64,000 nt of DNA from Polaribacter gangjinensis (lineage in GTDB: Bacteria; Bacteroidota; Bacteroidia; Flavobacteriales; Flavobacteriaceae). Position numbers and translations under genes: made by a program. Under the pieces are notes generated by a model, which worked only from the letters and a program-made list of their open reading frames with translations, had not been told where the DNA came from and ran no database searches. The stretch covers positions 389,501-453,500 of the forward strand of contig NZ_CP150662.1 in assembly GCF_038024125.1 (NCBI RefSeq), read 5' to 3'. Positions 42,216-53,500 of this stretch are shown in pieces; position 1 is the first letter of the stretch, and each line of letters starts with the position of its first letter.

Positions 42216-43985
42216 ATGCAATCAATTAGAAACATCGCAATCATTGCCCACGTTGACCACGGAAAAACAACATTAGTAGATAAAATTATTGACCAAGCAA
42301 AAATCTTAGACGATCGTAAAGAACGTACAGATTTGTTATTAGATAACAACGATTTAGAACGTGAAAGAGGAATTACCATTCTTTCAAAAAACGTTTCTGT
42401 AGTTTATAAAGATGTAAAAATCAATGTAATTGATACTCCTGGTCACGCTGATTTTGGTGGAGAAGTAGAACGTGTACTAAAAATGGCTGATGGTGTTTTA
42501 CTATTGGTTGATGCTTTTGAAGGCCCAATGCCTCAAACTCGTTTTGTATTGGGTAAAGCTATTGAATTAGGTTTAACTCCAATTGTGGTTGTAAATAAAG
42601 TAGACAAAGAAAACTGTACGCCAGATTTGGTGCATGAAAAAGTGTTTGATTTGATGTTTGCTTTAGAGGCAACCGAAGAGCAATTAGATTTTACAACCAT
42701 TTATGGCTCTGCAAAAAATGGATGGATGTCAACAGATTGGAGAGAGCCTAAAGATAATATTGTTGATTTATTAGATGCAGTAATTGAATCTATTCCTGAA
42801 GCGCCTTATAGAGTAGGAACTCCTCAAATGCAAATTACTTCATTAGATTTTTCAGCATTTACCGGAAGAATCGCTATTGGTCGTGTGTACAGAGGCGATT
42901 TAGAAGAAAATAAAGATTATATGTTGTGTAAAGCTGATGGCTCTTTCAAAAAAGTGCGCATCAAAGAATTGCATGTTTTTGAAGGAATGGGAAAAGTCAA
43001 AGTCTCAAAAGTAAGAAGTGGTGATATCTGTGCCATCACAGGAATTGAAGGTTTTGATATTGGTGATACTATTGCTGATGCTGATAATCCAGAGGCTTTG
43101 CCAAGAATTGAAGTTGATCAACCTACTATGAGTATGTTGTTTACCATTAACAATTCTCCTTTTTTTGGAAAAGAAGGAAAGTTTGTAACTTCTCGTCATT
43201 TACGTGATCGTTTGAAAAAAGAAACAGAAAAAAACTTAGCTCTTCGTGTTGATGATACAGATACCGAAGATAAATTCAATGTTTTTGGACGTGGAGTATT
43301 GCATTTATCCGTTTTAATCGAAACAATGCGTAGAGAAGGTTATGAGCTACAGGTTGGAAGACCTAAAGTAATCATGAAAGATATTGATGGTGTAAAATCA
43401 GAACCTTACGAAACACTTTCTATTGATGTACCTGAAGATGTGGCATCTAGAGCTATCAATTTGGTTTCATTGCGTAAAGGTGATTTACTAATTATGGAGC
43501 CTAAAGGAGATTTGCAACACTTAGAATTTACCATTCCATCAAGAGGATTGATTGGTTTGCGAAACAAAATATTAACAGCTACAGCTGGTAAAGCAATCAT
43601 CAATCACCGTTTTTCTGAATACGGGCCTTATAAAGGTGAGTTTGCTGACGAATTAAAAGGAGCGATTGTTTCATCAGAAACTGGTAAAGCAACTGCTTAT
43701 GCTATTGACAGATTGCAAGACAGAGGTCGTTTTTTTATAGATCCGAATCAAGAAATTTACGCAGGCCAAGTGGTTGGTGAAAACAACAAGCAAGATGATA
43801 TGGCTGTAAATTTGATTAAAGGAAAAAAACTAACCAACGTAAGAGCTTCTGGTACTGATGAAGGTGTAAAAATTGCTCCAAAAGTAGATTTTTCATTAGA
43901 AGAATGTATGGAATATATTAGAGATGATGAGTATTTAGAGGTTACTCCAGCTAGTTTACGTATGCGTAAAATCAACTTTAAATAA
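42216..43985 (+). CDS. typA: Ribosome-associated GTPase TypA/BipA
   Basis: The 589-residue translational GTPase begins NIAIIAHVDHGKTTLVDKII, followed by RERGITI, DTPGHADFGGEV and VVNKVDKE, all G motifs in order. The C-terminal part includes SRGLIGLRNKILTATAGKAI, which is specific to TypA. It aids growth at low temperature and 50S assembly in other bacteria. Single gene with strong promoter and terminator. Confidence 0.96.
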   Translation: MQSIRNIAIIAHVDHGKTTLVDKIIDQAKILDDRKERTDLLLDNNDLERERGITILSKNVSVVYKDVKINVIDTPGHADFGGEVERVLKMADGVLLLVDAFEGPMPQTRFVLGKAIELGLTPIVVVNKVDKENCTPDLVHEKVFDLMFALEATEEQLDFTTIYGSAKNGWMSTDWREPKDNIVDLLDAVIESIPEAPYRVGTPQMQITSLDFSAFTGRIAIGRVYRGDLEENKDYMLCKADGSFKKVRIKELHVFEGMGKVKVSKVRSGDICAITGIEGFDIGDTIADADNPEALPRIEVDQPTMSMLFTINNSPFFGKEGKFVTSRHLRDRLKKETEKNLALRVDDTDTEDKFNVFGRGVLHLSVLIETMRREGYELQVGRPKVIMKDIDGVKSEPYETLSIDVPEDVASRAINLVSLRKGDLLIMEPKGDLQHLEFTIPSRGLIGLRNKILTATAGKAIINHRFSEYGPYKGEFADELKGAIVSSETGKATAYAIDRLQDRGRFFIDPNQEIYAGQVVGENNKQDDMAVNLIKGKKLTNVRASGTDEGVKIAPKVDFSLEECMEYIRDDEYLEVTPASLRMRKINFK

Positions 43986-44007
43986 TTGTAACAATAAATT
44001 TTAAGAT

Positions 44008-44039
44008 AAAAGCCCAAGAATTTACTTCTTGGGTTTTTT
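44008..44039. terminator. typA terminator
   Basis: The stem CCCAAGAA/TTCTTGGG is followed by TTTTTT 23 bp after typA; A residues on the left allow bidirectional action. Confidence 0.88.
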
Positions 44040-44193
44040 ATTTAATAAATTATAAAATTCCATCGTTAGATTTTTTTCAAAATATATTTATAAAATAAAG
44101 GTATTTATTTTTATCATATATTTATATCAGTTTTCATAAATATTACTTTTATTAATTGTAACTCCAACCAATACTCTTTAAAACTTACAAATC

Positions 44194-44571
44194 ATGAAAA
44201 ACAAAATTCTTTTCGTTATCAGTCTTTTATTCGGCTTACTTTTTATCAATTCTGGGTTGAATAAATTTTTCAATTACATGCCAATGCCTGCAGAAATGCC
44301 CGAAAATACTATAAAAGTAATGGAAGCATTTACAACTATAGGCTGGTTAATGCCATTAGTGGGAATGGTAGAAATTATAGCAGGTTTGCTTTTTATAATT
44401 CCAAAAACTAGAGCTTTAGGTGCAATTATAATCTTGCCAATTATGGTAGGTATAGTCTTAACTCATATTGTAAATATTCCTGATGGTATGCCAATGGCAA
44501 TCGTTTTAATGTTCATAAACCTTTGGGTACTTTTTGAGAATAAAGAAAAGTATGCGCACATTTTGAAATAA
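44194..44571 (+). CDS. DoxX family membrane protein
   Basis: The 125-residue protein has four membrane helices. FINSGLNKFFNYM (first helix) and GWLMPLVGMVEIIAGLLFII are DoxX features. The function is uncharacterised; DoxX proteins are proposed quinol- or thiol-linked. It is a single gene. Confidence 0.82.
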   Translation: MKNKILFVISLLFGLLFINSGLNKFFNYMPMPAEMPENTIKVMEAFTTIGWLMPLVGMVEIIAGLLFIIPKTRALGAIIILPIMVGIVLTHIVNIPDGMPMAIVLMFINLWVLFENKEKYAHILK

Positions 44572-44682
44572 ATCATTTGATATTTTAAAACTTTAATTTT
44601 TAGAATTTAGGGCATTTGCCTTATTTTGCTTAGCATATTCAATCAATAGTTTTACGAAAAAATTTATTTAAAACTAAATATT

Positions 44683-46587
44683 ATGAAACTATTGATAAAA
44701 ACTACATTCATTTTTTTGCTTTTAGTGGCTTTTTCGAGCAATGCACAAAAATCGGAAACTCCTGAAAATAGCTATGATTTAGGTGCTAAAATCAACGAAA
44801 TGACATTGACAGTTGGGGGCGTTTTGGTAGTAGCAACCAATGATGGTTTGGTAGGAATTAAACCCTCAGAGTCAACACCAATTTTTAGTTTTACCAACTT
44901 CGGTCAACTAAAACCCGAAGAAACTGAATTCGTTCCGTTAACTCCTTATATTATCGTTTCTCAAGGAAAATCAACAGGATTTGGCGCTTTTGGTAAAACA
45001 AAACGAGCTGTGATAGATTATGTAAAAGGAAAAGTATTATTCAATTCTGAAGAGTTAGAATGGAAACAAATTTACACTTGCGATGTCATGTTACCTCAAA
45101 ACAAATTAGTGGTCAGTGGTTTGCAAAAAAGTGATGCAAAGTTCGAAAGTCAAGTTCCAAAAATAGCAGTGTATGATTTAGAAACCGGAAAAAATGAGTA
45201 TTCGTTTTTCTTAGACAAGCCTGGTAGAGTAGGTGTAGCCAAAGATTTTAGCGTAACTGGCACTCCATTACTGCTTAAAAAATCAATGTTGATTCCTACT
45301 GCACAAGGAATTTTAGCCATGAGCCATGATGGAAAAGAATTATGGACGAGTAAGATTAAAAATGTGGGTTGGATGGTTGCTAATGATGCTGAAAATGAAA
45401 TTTATGCTTTTGAAAGTGTTAACAATGGTAATAATACTAGAATTCATAAAATTGGCGACACAAATGGTGAAGCTTTATGGAAAGATGATCGCAAAGTAAA
45501 AGGTACTGTTTCTAATTTTGAAATTTTACCTCAAGGAATTGCGATTGTTAGCAACGTACAACCCTCAGGAAATAAAATGTTTGCCGCAAAAGCACAAAGC
45601 CATATTGCTTTTTTAAGCGCAACATCTGGAGAAGATTTGTGGGATAAAGCGCCAAAAACAAATGGATATGTGCAGCATTTTTACATAACTAAAGATGGAA
45701 TTTTATTCGGAATTTATGAAGGCGGAATCAATAAAATTTCTTTTGATGGAACGCCATTATTCAAAAAACCACTAAAAACCGGAGAAAATATTTTAGTCAT
45801 GGCTGAAAGTAAACAAGGATTAATCTATATAACCAGTGAAGACGCCAACATTGTAAATCTTTCTTCTGGTGAAACTGTTTGGAATAAACCCCTGAAATAT
45901 AAAAAAGCAACCTCAGTAGCATCAACTTTTGACAGTAAAAACAATCGATATTTGATAGTAGCAGATGGAAAGATAAAAGTAATTGATGCAACTACCGGAA
46001 ATGTAGCTGACTTTGCAAACTGTGAATTTGATGAAAAAGAAGACCCAAATACGATGCAAATAAGAGAGGGAGGTATTTTCTTATCAGCAAATCAAAACAT
46101 GGCAATGTATGATTTTAACGGAAAAGAAAAATACAAAGTGTATCATAAATCTCCAGGAAGAAGTACGTTTGGTAAAATTATGGGCGGAATTGTATCTGTT
46201 ACCAGTACAGCACTTGCGGTTTCTATGAGTGCTAGAGCTGGGGCAAATCGCTCAGCATTTGGTAGCATTAATGATTTAGATTCCTATAATGATTATGGTA
46301 AAGAGGCTAAACGTGCAGCAGATATGTTTGCAGGAATTGCAGGTGCATCTTTTGACTATTTATCCAAACGTTTCAAAGCAACAGCAGCCTCAGAGAATGC
46401 ACAATTTATGCTCACAAAATTAAGTGATGGTGTTGGTTTGGTAAAAGTTAATAAAGACACAGGAAAAGTGGTTAAAGAAATCATTTTAAATGATAAAAAA
46501 CCTGAATATGAAGTAGATGAAACAGCAGGATATTTATTTTACAAAGCAAATGATAAAACAATTTATACTTTTAATTTGAATAAATAA
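44683..46587 (+). CDS. Secreted PQQ-like beta-propeller protein
   Basis: The 634-residue protein has a signal peptide ending SSNAQ and repeated propeller-type strands such as GILAMSHDGKELWTSKI, DTNGEALWKDDRK and SSGETVWNKPLKY, each with the W motif of PQQ-like repeats. A glycine/alanine-rich stretch (GGIVSVTSTALAVSMSARAG) interrupts the repeats near residue 500. A role in outer-membrane or cell-surface assembly is possible but not shown. It ends at a strong terminator. Confidence 0.7.
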   Translation: MKLLIKTTFIFLLLVAFSSNAQKSETPENSYDLGAKINEMTLTVGGVLVVATNDGLVGIKPSESTPIFSFTNFGQLKPEETEFVPLTPYIIVSQGKSTGFGAFGKTKRAVIDYVKGKVLFNSEELEWKQIYTCDVMLPQNKLVVSGLQKSDAKFESQVPKIAVYDLETGKNEYSFFLDKPGRVGVAKDFSVTGTPLLLKKSMLIPTAQGILAMSHDGKELWTSKIKNVGWMVANDAENEIYAFESVNNGNNTRIHKIGDTNGEALWKDDRKVKGTVSNFEILPQGIAIVSNVQPSGNKMFAAKAQSHIAFLSATSGEDLWDKAPKTNGYVQHFYITKDGILFGIYEGGINKISFDGTPLFKKPLKTGENILVMAESKQGLIYITSEDANIVNLSSGETVWNKPLKYKKATSVASTFDSKNNRYLIVADGKIKVIDATTGNVADFANCEFDEKEDPNTMQIREGGIFLSANQNMAMYDFNGKEKYKVYHKSPGRSTFGKIMGGIVSVTSTALAVSMSARAGANRSAFGSINDLDSYNDYGKEAKRAADMFAGIAGASFDYLSKRFKATAASENAQFMLTKLSDGVGLVKVNKDTGKVVKEIILNDKKPEYEVDETAGYLFYKANDKTIYTFNLNK

Positions 46588-46613
46588 CTGATTCAAGATT
46601 CAGTAACCAACTC

Positions 46614-46641
46614 AAAAGCTCAAGATTTCTTGGGCTTTTTT
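46614..46641. terminator. Terminator after beta-propeller gene
   Basis: The stem AGCTCAAGA/TCTTGGGCT (one GU pair) with flanking A-run and T-run lies 27 bp after the stop. Confidence 0.85.
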
Positions 46642-46752
46642 ATTTTTGCTATTAAAAAATTACATTCAATTGACCTTTGATAAGTCAAAAATGAGGGAAT
46701 TTAAGTAACTTTACGATTGTATATTTTACCAAATTAACATCTATAAATTTCT

Positions 46753-48735
46753 ATGCATTTACCCTTACTAAATGATATGCTAGTATTACTGAGTTTTTCA
46801 GTAATGATTGTTTTTGTATTGCAACGTTTAAAATTGCCATCAATCATTGGTTTTTTAATTACAGGGGTGCTAATTGGTCCTTATGGATTTAGTTTGGTAA
46901 AAGCCGTTGAAGAAGTAGAAATCCTCTCAGAAATCGGAGTTATTTTATTGCTTTTTGTTATTGGTATGGAGCTGTCAATCAAGCAGTTAATTTCCATAAA
47001 AAAGACTGTTTTTATTGGAGGATTTTTTCAAGTAGGAATAACTGTTTTAGTGGCAGCTTTTGTTTATTATTATTTAGGAAATTCTTGGAATGAAGCTGTT
47101 TTTGTAGGATTTTTGTTTTCTTTATCGAGTACGGCCATTGTATTAAAAACCTTGCAAGACCGCCAAGAAATTTCATCAGCACATGCTAGAAATGCACTTG
47201 CAATTTTAATTTTTCAAGATATTATTGTAGTACCAATGATGTTGATTACACCTTTAATGGCAGGTGAATCTTCTAATATTTGGTTAAGTATTTCGTCATT
47301 AGTGATCAAAACATTAGTAGTTTTAATAATTACTTTTGTCAGTGCACGCTATATAGTACCAAAATTGATGCATGCCGTTGCAAAAACCAATAGCAAAGAA
47401 TTGTTTTTATTAGTAACAATTACACTTTGTTTTGCAGTAGCATTTCTAACTTCTGAGGCAGGACTATCATTGGCTTTAGGAGCATTTATTGCGGGACTAA
47501 TTGTTTCTGAATCAGAATACAGTCATCAAGCAACTAGCATTATTTTACCTTTTAGAGAGTTATTTACAAGTTTCTTTTTCGTTTCTGTAGGAATGTTACT
47601 TGATTTGAGTTTTTTCATCAAACACATTTGGGTTATTTTATCTTTAGTATTTGTGGTTTTTATCGTAAAATCAATCATTGCATCTCTGGCAGTAGCAATT
47701 CTTAAATATCCTCCAAGAACAATTATACTTACAGGTTTATCCTTGTTTCAAGTAGGGGAATTTGCATTTATTTTGTCAAAAGTTGGTATTGACAATCAGT
47801 TATTAGATGTAGAAACAAATCAATATTTCTTATCAATTTCAATTGTTTCGATGTTATTGACTCCTTTTGTAATCATATATTCTGATGCAATTGCTAATAA
47901 ATTAGTGGGGGTTTCTGAAAAATTAGGAATACAATCCAACTTACTAAACGTAAATAATGATGAAATTACCATTCATGAAAATTTTGAGAATCACCTAATT
48001 ATTATCGGATATGGGGTAAATGGAAGTAATTTAGCAAAAGCAGCAACCACCAGTAATATACCTTTTATTGTAATTGAATTTGATGCAGAGATTGTAAAGA
48101 GAGAAAGAGCAAAAGGATTGCCTATAATTTTTGGAGATGCTACTCACGATCATATTTTAGAAACAGTGCACATTCAAAATGCAAGAGCTGCTGTAATTGC
48201 AATTTCAGACAATCAGGCTACTAAACAAGTGGTAAAAAATATTAGAAAACATTCAGATTCTTTGTATTTGGTAGTTAGAACACGATTTGTAAAAGAAATT
48301 TCGGAGTTGTTTGCCTTAGGTGCAGATGAAGTTATTCCTGAAGAGTTTGAAACTTCTGTTCAAATTTTTACCCATGTATTGCATAATTTTTTAGTACCTG
48401 AAGATGATATTGATCAAATTGTAGAGAAGGTTAGGGCTGATAATTATCAACTATTTAAGGGTGAATTGAAAAAACCTACCACTTTTAAACCCAATAATTT
48501 GGTCGATTTTAATATTACTTGTGTAAGTATGTCTGCAGATAGTAATCAGTTTTTAGGAAAACCACTAAAAGAATTGAACTTGAGAGTAGAATTCGGAATT
48601 AATATTTTAGGAATCAAACGCAAAGAAATGTTGATGCAAAACATTCAGCCTGATGATGTTTTATTGCAAGGAGACAGAGTTTATATTCAAGGAAAACAAT
48701 CGAATATTGAACAATTTTATAAGTTAGTAAAATAA
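46753..48735 (+). CDS. CPA2-family cation/proton antiporter with TrkA domains
   Basis: The 660-residue protein has about 12 membrane helices (residues 5-385), including IGFLITGVLIGPYG and FFVSVGMLLDLSFF, followed by a TrkA-N Rossmann domain (IIIGYGVNGSNLAKAA, near 415) and a C-terminal TrkA-C domain. This is the KefB-like layout for potassium or sodium efflux. It is followed directly by the DMT gene. Confidence 0.92.
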   Translation: MHLPLLNDMLVLLSFSVMIVFVLQRLKLPSIIGFLITGVLIGPYGFSLVKAVEEVEILSEIGVILLLFVIGMELSIKQLISIKKTVFIGGFFQVGITVLVAAFVYYYLGNSWNEAVFVGFLFSLSSTAIVLKTLQDRQEISSAHARNALAILIFQDIIVVPMMLITPLMAGESSNIWLSISSLVIKTLVVLIITFVSARYIVPKLMHAVAKTNSKELFLLVTITLCFAVAFLTSEAGLSLALGAFIAGLIVSESEYSHQATSIILPFRELFTSFFFVSVGMLLDLSFFIKHIWVILSLVFVVFIVKSIIASLAVAILKYPPRTIILTGLSLFQVGEFAFILSKVGIDNQLLDVETNQYFLSISIVSMLLTPFVIIYSDAIANKLVGVSEKLGIQSNLLNVNNDEITIHENFENHLIIIGYGVNGSNLAKAATTSNIPFIVIEFDAEIVKRERAKGLPIIFGDATHDHILETVHIQNARAAVIAISDNQATKQVVKNIRKHSDSLYLVVRTRFVKEISELFALGADEVIPEEFETSVQIFTHVLHNFLVPEDDIDQIVEKVRADNYQLFKGELKKPTTFKPNNLVDFNITCVSMSADSNQFLGKPLKELNLRVEFGINILGIKRKEMLMQNIQPDDVLLQGDRVYIQGKQSNIEQFYKLVK

Positions 48736-49104
48736 ATGAAAGGATTTTTAACCATTGTTTTATTAATTATTAGCAACTCGTTTATGACATTGGCTTGGTA
48801 TGGACATTTGAAATTTACAGAATGGAAGTGGTTTCAAAAACTAGGTTTGGTTGCCATTATTTTTATCAGTTGGGGAATTGCGTTATTTGAATATGTTTTT
48901 CAAGTACCAGCCAACAGACTTGGATATTCAGAAAATGGAGGACCTTTTAGTTTATTGCAATTAAAAGTGATTCAAGAGGTAATAACTTTGGTCGTTTTTG
49001 CAGTTTTCACTTTGATATTTTTTAAAACAGAAACCTTTAAAACCAATCATTTAATTTCTTTTGTTTTTTTGATTTTAGCGGTATATTTTATGTTTAAGAA
49101 GTAA
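48736..49104 (+). CDS. DMT/DUF486 membrane protein
   Basis: The 122-residue protein has four hydrophobic segments and the DUF486 signature FMTLAWYGHLKF, ISWGIALFEYVFQVPANRLGY and LQLKVIQEVITLVVF. It starts with the base after the antiporter stop codon. Confidence 0.88.
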   Translation: MKGFLTIVLLIISNSFMTLAWYGHLKFTEWKWFQKLGLVAIIFISWGIALFEYVFQVPANRLGYSENGGPFSLLQLKVIQEVITLVVFAVFTLIFFKTETFKTNHLISFVFLILAVYFMFKK

Positions 49105-49152
49105 ATTTTTTAAAGTATAAAATACAAACTCTCAATTTTAAAAGAAATTTTC

Positions 49153-49932
49153 TTACGAATTCACAGCGCCTAGAGCATACAATTGATCTAAAGATGGCGA
49201 TTCACTACCACCTTCGGGTTCTAGAGTAATTCCGAAGGCTTCAGAGTTATTCGGATTTTCAATTGCAAAAATTTTGGTATTATTTGCTGTAAAAGTGTCT
49301 AAAGTACCTAAACTTGTGGGTGTTAATGGGGTTATTTTTAGTGACCAAACCTGGTACACTTTTCCTTTTGGAGGTGGAGGCAATCCTTTAGCATCTAAAT
49401 AGATATTATTGGTTTTCTTGTTCCAATATACTTTTGCATACGAATTTGGAGAGGCAACTTGTCCAGCTAAAGGCACTGAAATAATATCTTTATCTCTTAA
49501 AATATTTAACAGTTTCTCTTTTTCTGCCAAACTGTTTTTTGCTTTTTCAATTTGCGCTTCTAAAGCCTCTTTTTCCGATACAATTTCTGAAGTTGATTGT
49601 TTATTTTGAGAAATAGTATAAATCAACATACTTCCAAGGAGTACTGCTGCAGCCCAACCACTAAAAGATTTCCAGTTGGATGATTTTTGAATCGGAATTA
49701 CTTTTGGTTCTTTTGAAATCAATTGATTTTTTATAGAATCAAATGAAGAAACTTCGCCTTGATAAGTTGCAGCAGTTAATTGTAGAATCGCTTTTTCTAT
49801 GGACTCTACTTCTGCTAACAACTCAGGGTATTTTTGAATTGCAGCATGTACTTCTTCGTTTTCTTTTTCAGAAAGCGAACCTGCAACGTACAGTTCTAAA
49901 ATTCCAGATGCTATGTATTCTTCTATATTCAT
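49153..49932 (-). CDS. Anti-sigma factor (RskA-type)
   Basis: The 259-residue protein has an N-terminal cytoplasmic sigma-binding region (NIEEYIASGILELYVAGSLSE), a membrane helix near residues 90-110 (FSGWAAAVLLGSMLIYTI), a coiled-coil, and a periplasmic RskA-like domain (GQVYQVWSL-type strand, GITLEPEGGSESP). The ATG at 49932 is used because it follows the sigma stop codon by one base. It should hold the neighbouring sigma factor inactive. Confidence 0.88.
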   Translation of the reverse strand: MNIEEYIASGILELYVAGSLSEKENEEVHAAIQKYPELLAEVESIEKAILQLTAATYQGEVSSFDSIKNQLISKEPKVIPIQKSSNWKSFSGWAAAVLLGSMLIYTISQNKQSTSEIVSEKEALEAQIEKAKNSLAEKEKLLNILRDKDIISVPLAGQVASPNSYAKVYWNKKTNNIYLDAKGLPPPPKGKVYQVWSLKITPLTPTSLGTLDTFTANNTKIFAIENPNNSEAFGITLEPEGGSESPSLDQLYALGAVNS

Positions 49933-49933
49933 T

Positions 49934-50464
49934 TTATACTCCCAATACTGAGCGTAATTGCCCAATACATGATTTGTTTTTTGTTTTTATAGTACCCAAA
50001 GGCATGTTCAATTCTTCTGAAGCTTCTACTTGAGTATATCCTTTAAAATACAATAGCTCAATCAAAGATTTACAAGTATCTCCCAATTTTTCCACCATTT
50101 CTTTTAAACCAATAGCATTGGTGCTACTATTTAAATCATCGTGTGTTTCAAGTATATCTACGAAAAAATCAGAAGTTTGGTTTTGTTGAGACTGTTTATA
50201 TTTTTTTGAGCGGGTATAATCGATAGCAGCATTTCGTGCTATGTTCAATAACCACGTGAAAAAACGACCTTTGCTTGGGGAATAGGATGCCGCATTATTC
50301 CAAGCTTTTAAAAACACATCTTGCGTAATTTCTTCAGTTACCTCAACATCTTTTACGATAGTATTGATAACTCCTGAAATACTTTTACAATAAGCATTGT
50401 AAAGTTTTTCATAAGCTTGCACATCTTGTTGCTGAAACTGTAAAATTAAAAGCTCTTGATTCAT
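49934..50464 (-). CDS. ECF sigma factor (SigK-like)
   Basis: The protein (176 residues from the start chosen at 50464; an ATG at 50476 is also possible) shows sigma region 2 (ITQDVFLKAWNNAASYSPSKGRFFTWLLNIARN) and region 4 (LLYFKGYTQVEASEELNMPLGTIKTKN). It is paired with the RskA-type anti-sigma gene. It lies only about 50 bp downstream of the caspase-like gene on the same strand. Confidence 0.92.
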   Translation of the reverse strand: MNQELLILQFQQQDVQAYEKLYNAYCKSISGVINTIVKDVEVTEEITQDVFLKAWNNAASYSPSKGRFFTWLLNIARNAAIDYTRSKKYKQSQQNQTSDFFVDILETHDDLNSSTNAIGLKEMVEKLGDTCKSLIELLYFKGYTQVEASEELNMPLGTIKTKNKSCIGQLRSVLGV

Positions 50465-50516
50465 ATGTTGTATCAAGAGCTAAAGTAATAAAAAAATTGA
50501 AAGTTTACTTACTTAA

Positions 50517-53500
50517 TTATTTTTTAATAAAAATAAAATCTCCTCCTTCATCACCTGTATTTCCAATAGGTGCATATTGTGGTTGATTGTCTCCTGTTGT
50601 GTTGTTGATTACAGCATCCTCAATCTTATTAAATAATTGTCCTGCAGAAATATATTTGTCTGTGTTGTCTCTCAATCTATTCAAAAGATATTTCATAAAT
50701 ACACTTTGGTTAGGAACTGTTGTTAAAGTTCCACTTGTGATGGCTTTTCTACTTGGCAATTCGTATTTTTTCTGAACGGCTTTTGAGGCTGTTTTAAAAT
50801 CTCTATTTTTAACCAAAATACTTCCACTAAAACATGCATCTGCTATCAATAAAGTGTGTCTTGAATTGATGGCTTTAATGAGAGTAACGATACTTGTATT
50901 TAAAATTACATTCAATTCAAATTCCATTTGAGCATCAGAAGGCATCCAATAACCTTTTTCACTTACTTGATCATAATTTCCATGACCTGCGTAAAAAATA
51001 ACCAAGTTGTCGTTTTTAGTAATTTTATTTTTCAGGATAGAAAATTGTTTGATGATGTCATTGGCTTTTGGATTTTTTAAGATCGTAACATTTTGTTTAT
51101 CAAAACTATAATTGCTTATGAGTACATCTGCTAAAGCTTGTGCATCTTTAGTTGGCTCCCCATTTAAATCTTGAATACTTTCATCTTCGTAATCACTTAC
51201 TCCAATAATCAATGCATAATATTTTCCAAAACCAATATCTAAAGTTTCTTTAGTATCGTTAATTGTTACGTTATTATTAATTACTTCTGGCGAATTGCGT
51301 TTGATGACAAAACTTTTTGTTGATGAGGCTTGTTTTAAATCAGTTGCTTTTACAATCAAATCGTTTTTACCATAACCTAAAGGCACATTCGCAACAAAAG
51401 TTCCGTTTTCAGAAACGGTGGCTTCTTTACCATTTACAGTTATTGAAAAAATTCCGTCAATATCAGACGCTTTTCCACGAACAGTAATTGTATTTGCCTC
51501 TACAATTTTAAATCCTCTAACTTCTTCAACAACAGGGTCTGTAATTACAATTACAGGAGGATTGTTAAAGCTTTCTGATTGGTATTTAATGTCTAAATAA
51601 TCAGCATCAATTTTTCGATCGTGATAAATGGTATATCCAAATTTATTTCCAAAAAAGCGTTGAAAAGGGGCTTCATTTACATAAGTATTATTGATATAAA
51701 AACGAATCAACGAACCTGACTTTACAATTTTTACAACATTTTCTGCATTGCTTCCGGTTTTTATGGAGGAGGCAAAAGTTAAGGGAATGATTTCTTTGTA
51801 GACATCATTGTCAAACTTTCTAAACTTGTAATTTCCATTTCCTGAAAGTAAAAAACTAAATTCATTGGATGAGTTTTTTCTTCCAAAAGTAACCCCATAC
51901 CAACCTGTAGAAGTGTTGATTTCTCCGATAGAGGTTTCTATGATAAAATCTTTAGTATCATCAATATCTACATCTCTACTGATAAAAATTCCACCTTCTT
52001 TTTTACGATGCATGATGAGCTTTCCTCCAGTAAGATCTAGCGAATAATCATCTGCATTTTCTAAATTCCAGTTGTTTTTATTAGATGAAAAATCGTCGTA
52101 TAAAGGAATTTTAAGGGCATCATTAGTAACAATTATGTTATTAGTGTTCTCCTTCATTCCTTTGATACTCAGGTAATCAATGGCAATTTTTTGTCTGTAA
52201 TAAACAGAATAACCAATTTCATTTCCAAAGAAGTTTTCAAAATCAATACGAGTAACATAGGTATTGTTGATATAAAATTTATAATAATCACCTTCTCTAG
52301 TAATTTTTACAGAATTTTCACGGCCATCACCTTCATTTATCGTAGAAGTTTTTGTCCATTTTATGATATCTTCACTTTGATTATTGATGACTCTGTTAAC
52401 TTTATAATATCCAGTTGCTGTGATTAAAAATTGAAAATAATTACTGTCTTTTTTACCCCACAAAACTCCATAGGGTGAGTTTGTATCACCTGAAACATGT
52501 TGTAATTTAGTCTCAATTTCAAAATCTTTAGAGTTATCGAACTCTCTTGTGATATAGGTTATTCTACCTTTTTCATTCAATTTATGATCTAAATAATATT
52601 TACCATTGGTAATGTATAAATCATAATCATTTTGATAAACACTACTCCAATTATTACCATTAGAGGTAAAATCGTCAAATAAGATACTTTCACCAATATT
52701 ATTATTAAAATTGTTATTGTTGTTATTGTTGTAATTATTATTGGTACCTATGTATCTCATACTTAAATAAGTAATTGATATTTTTTGACGACCATAGACA
52801 ATAAATCCAGTTCTATCACCATAAAAAGTAGGAGAGTATTGCGTATGAACTAATGTACTATTGATGTAATAATTCAAGGCATTTCCTTTCTTTTCTATTT
52901 TAAGGTAATTGTATTGATTATTTCCTGTTTTAATTTGGCTTGCACTTGTCCAACCTTTTACTGCAGTAGAAGTTCCGTTTGAGGTTTGTTGAATATAGTA
53001 CATTCCATTTCCAGAGATAAAAAACTCATTTTGATTGTCATTATCTTTTCTACCAAAAATAAGTCCAAAGCCTCTATCTTGGACTCCTGTCATTTTTAAA
53101 AATGAACCTTCTATATAAAAATCTCTATTGGTATCGATTATTTTCTCATAAGTGGTATTCCAACCACCATTGTCTCTTTTGTGATCAAAATCATAGCCAC
53201 CATTTTTTATTTCAAGAGTAACGTCACTGTTATTTTGAGTAGCCCAATTGTTGTTATTGTCATTAAAGCCATCAAAAAGAATTGTTTCTCCAGATGTGTT
53301 GTTATTAATAGTAGCACTAGTTTTGGTAACTCTTAAATAGTCAATGGATATTTTTTGATTTCTATACAACTGAATCCCCAACTTTTTACCAACAATTGAT
53401 TTATGCGTGGTACTATACACATAATTGTTGTTGATGTAAAATGTTACTGTTGAACCTTTTTTGGTTATTTTTAAATCATTAGTACCGTAATTTCCTGTTT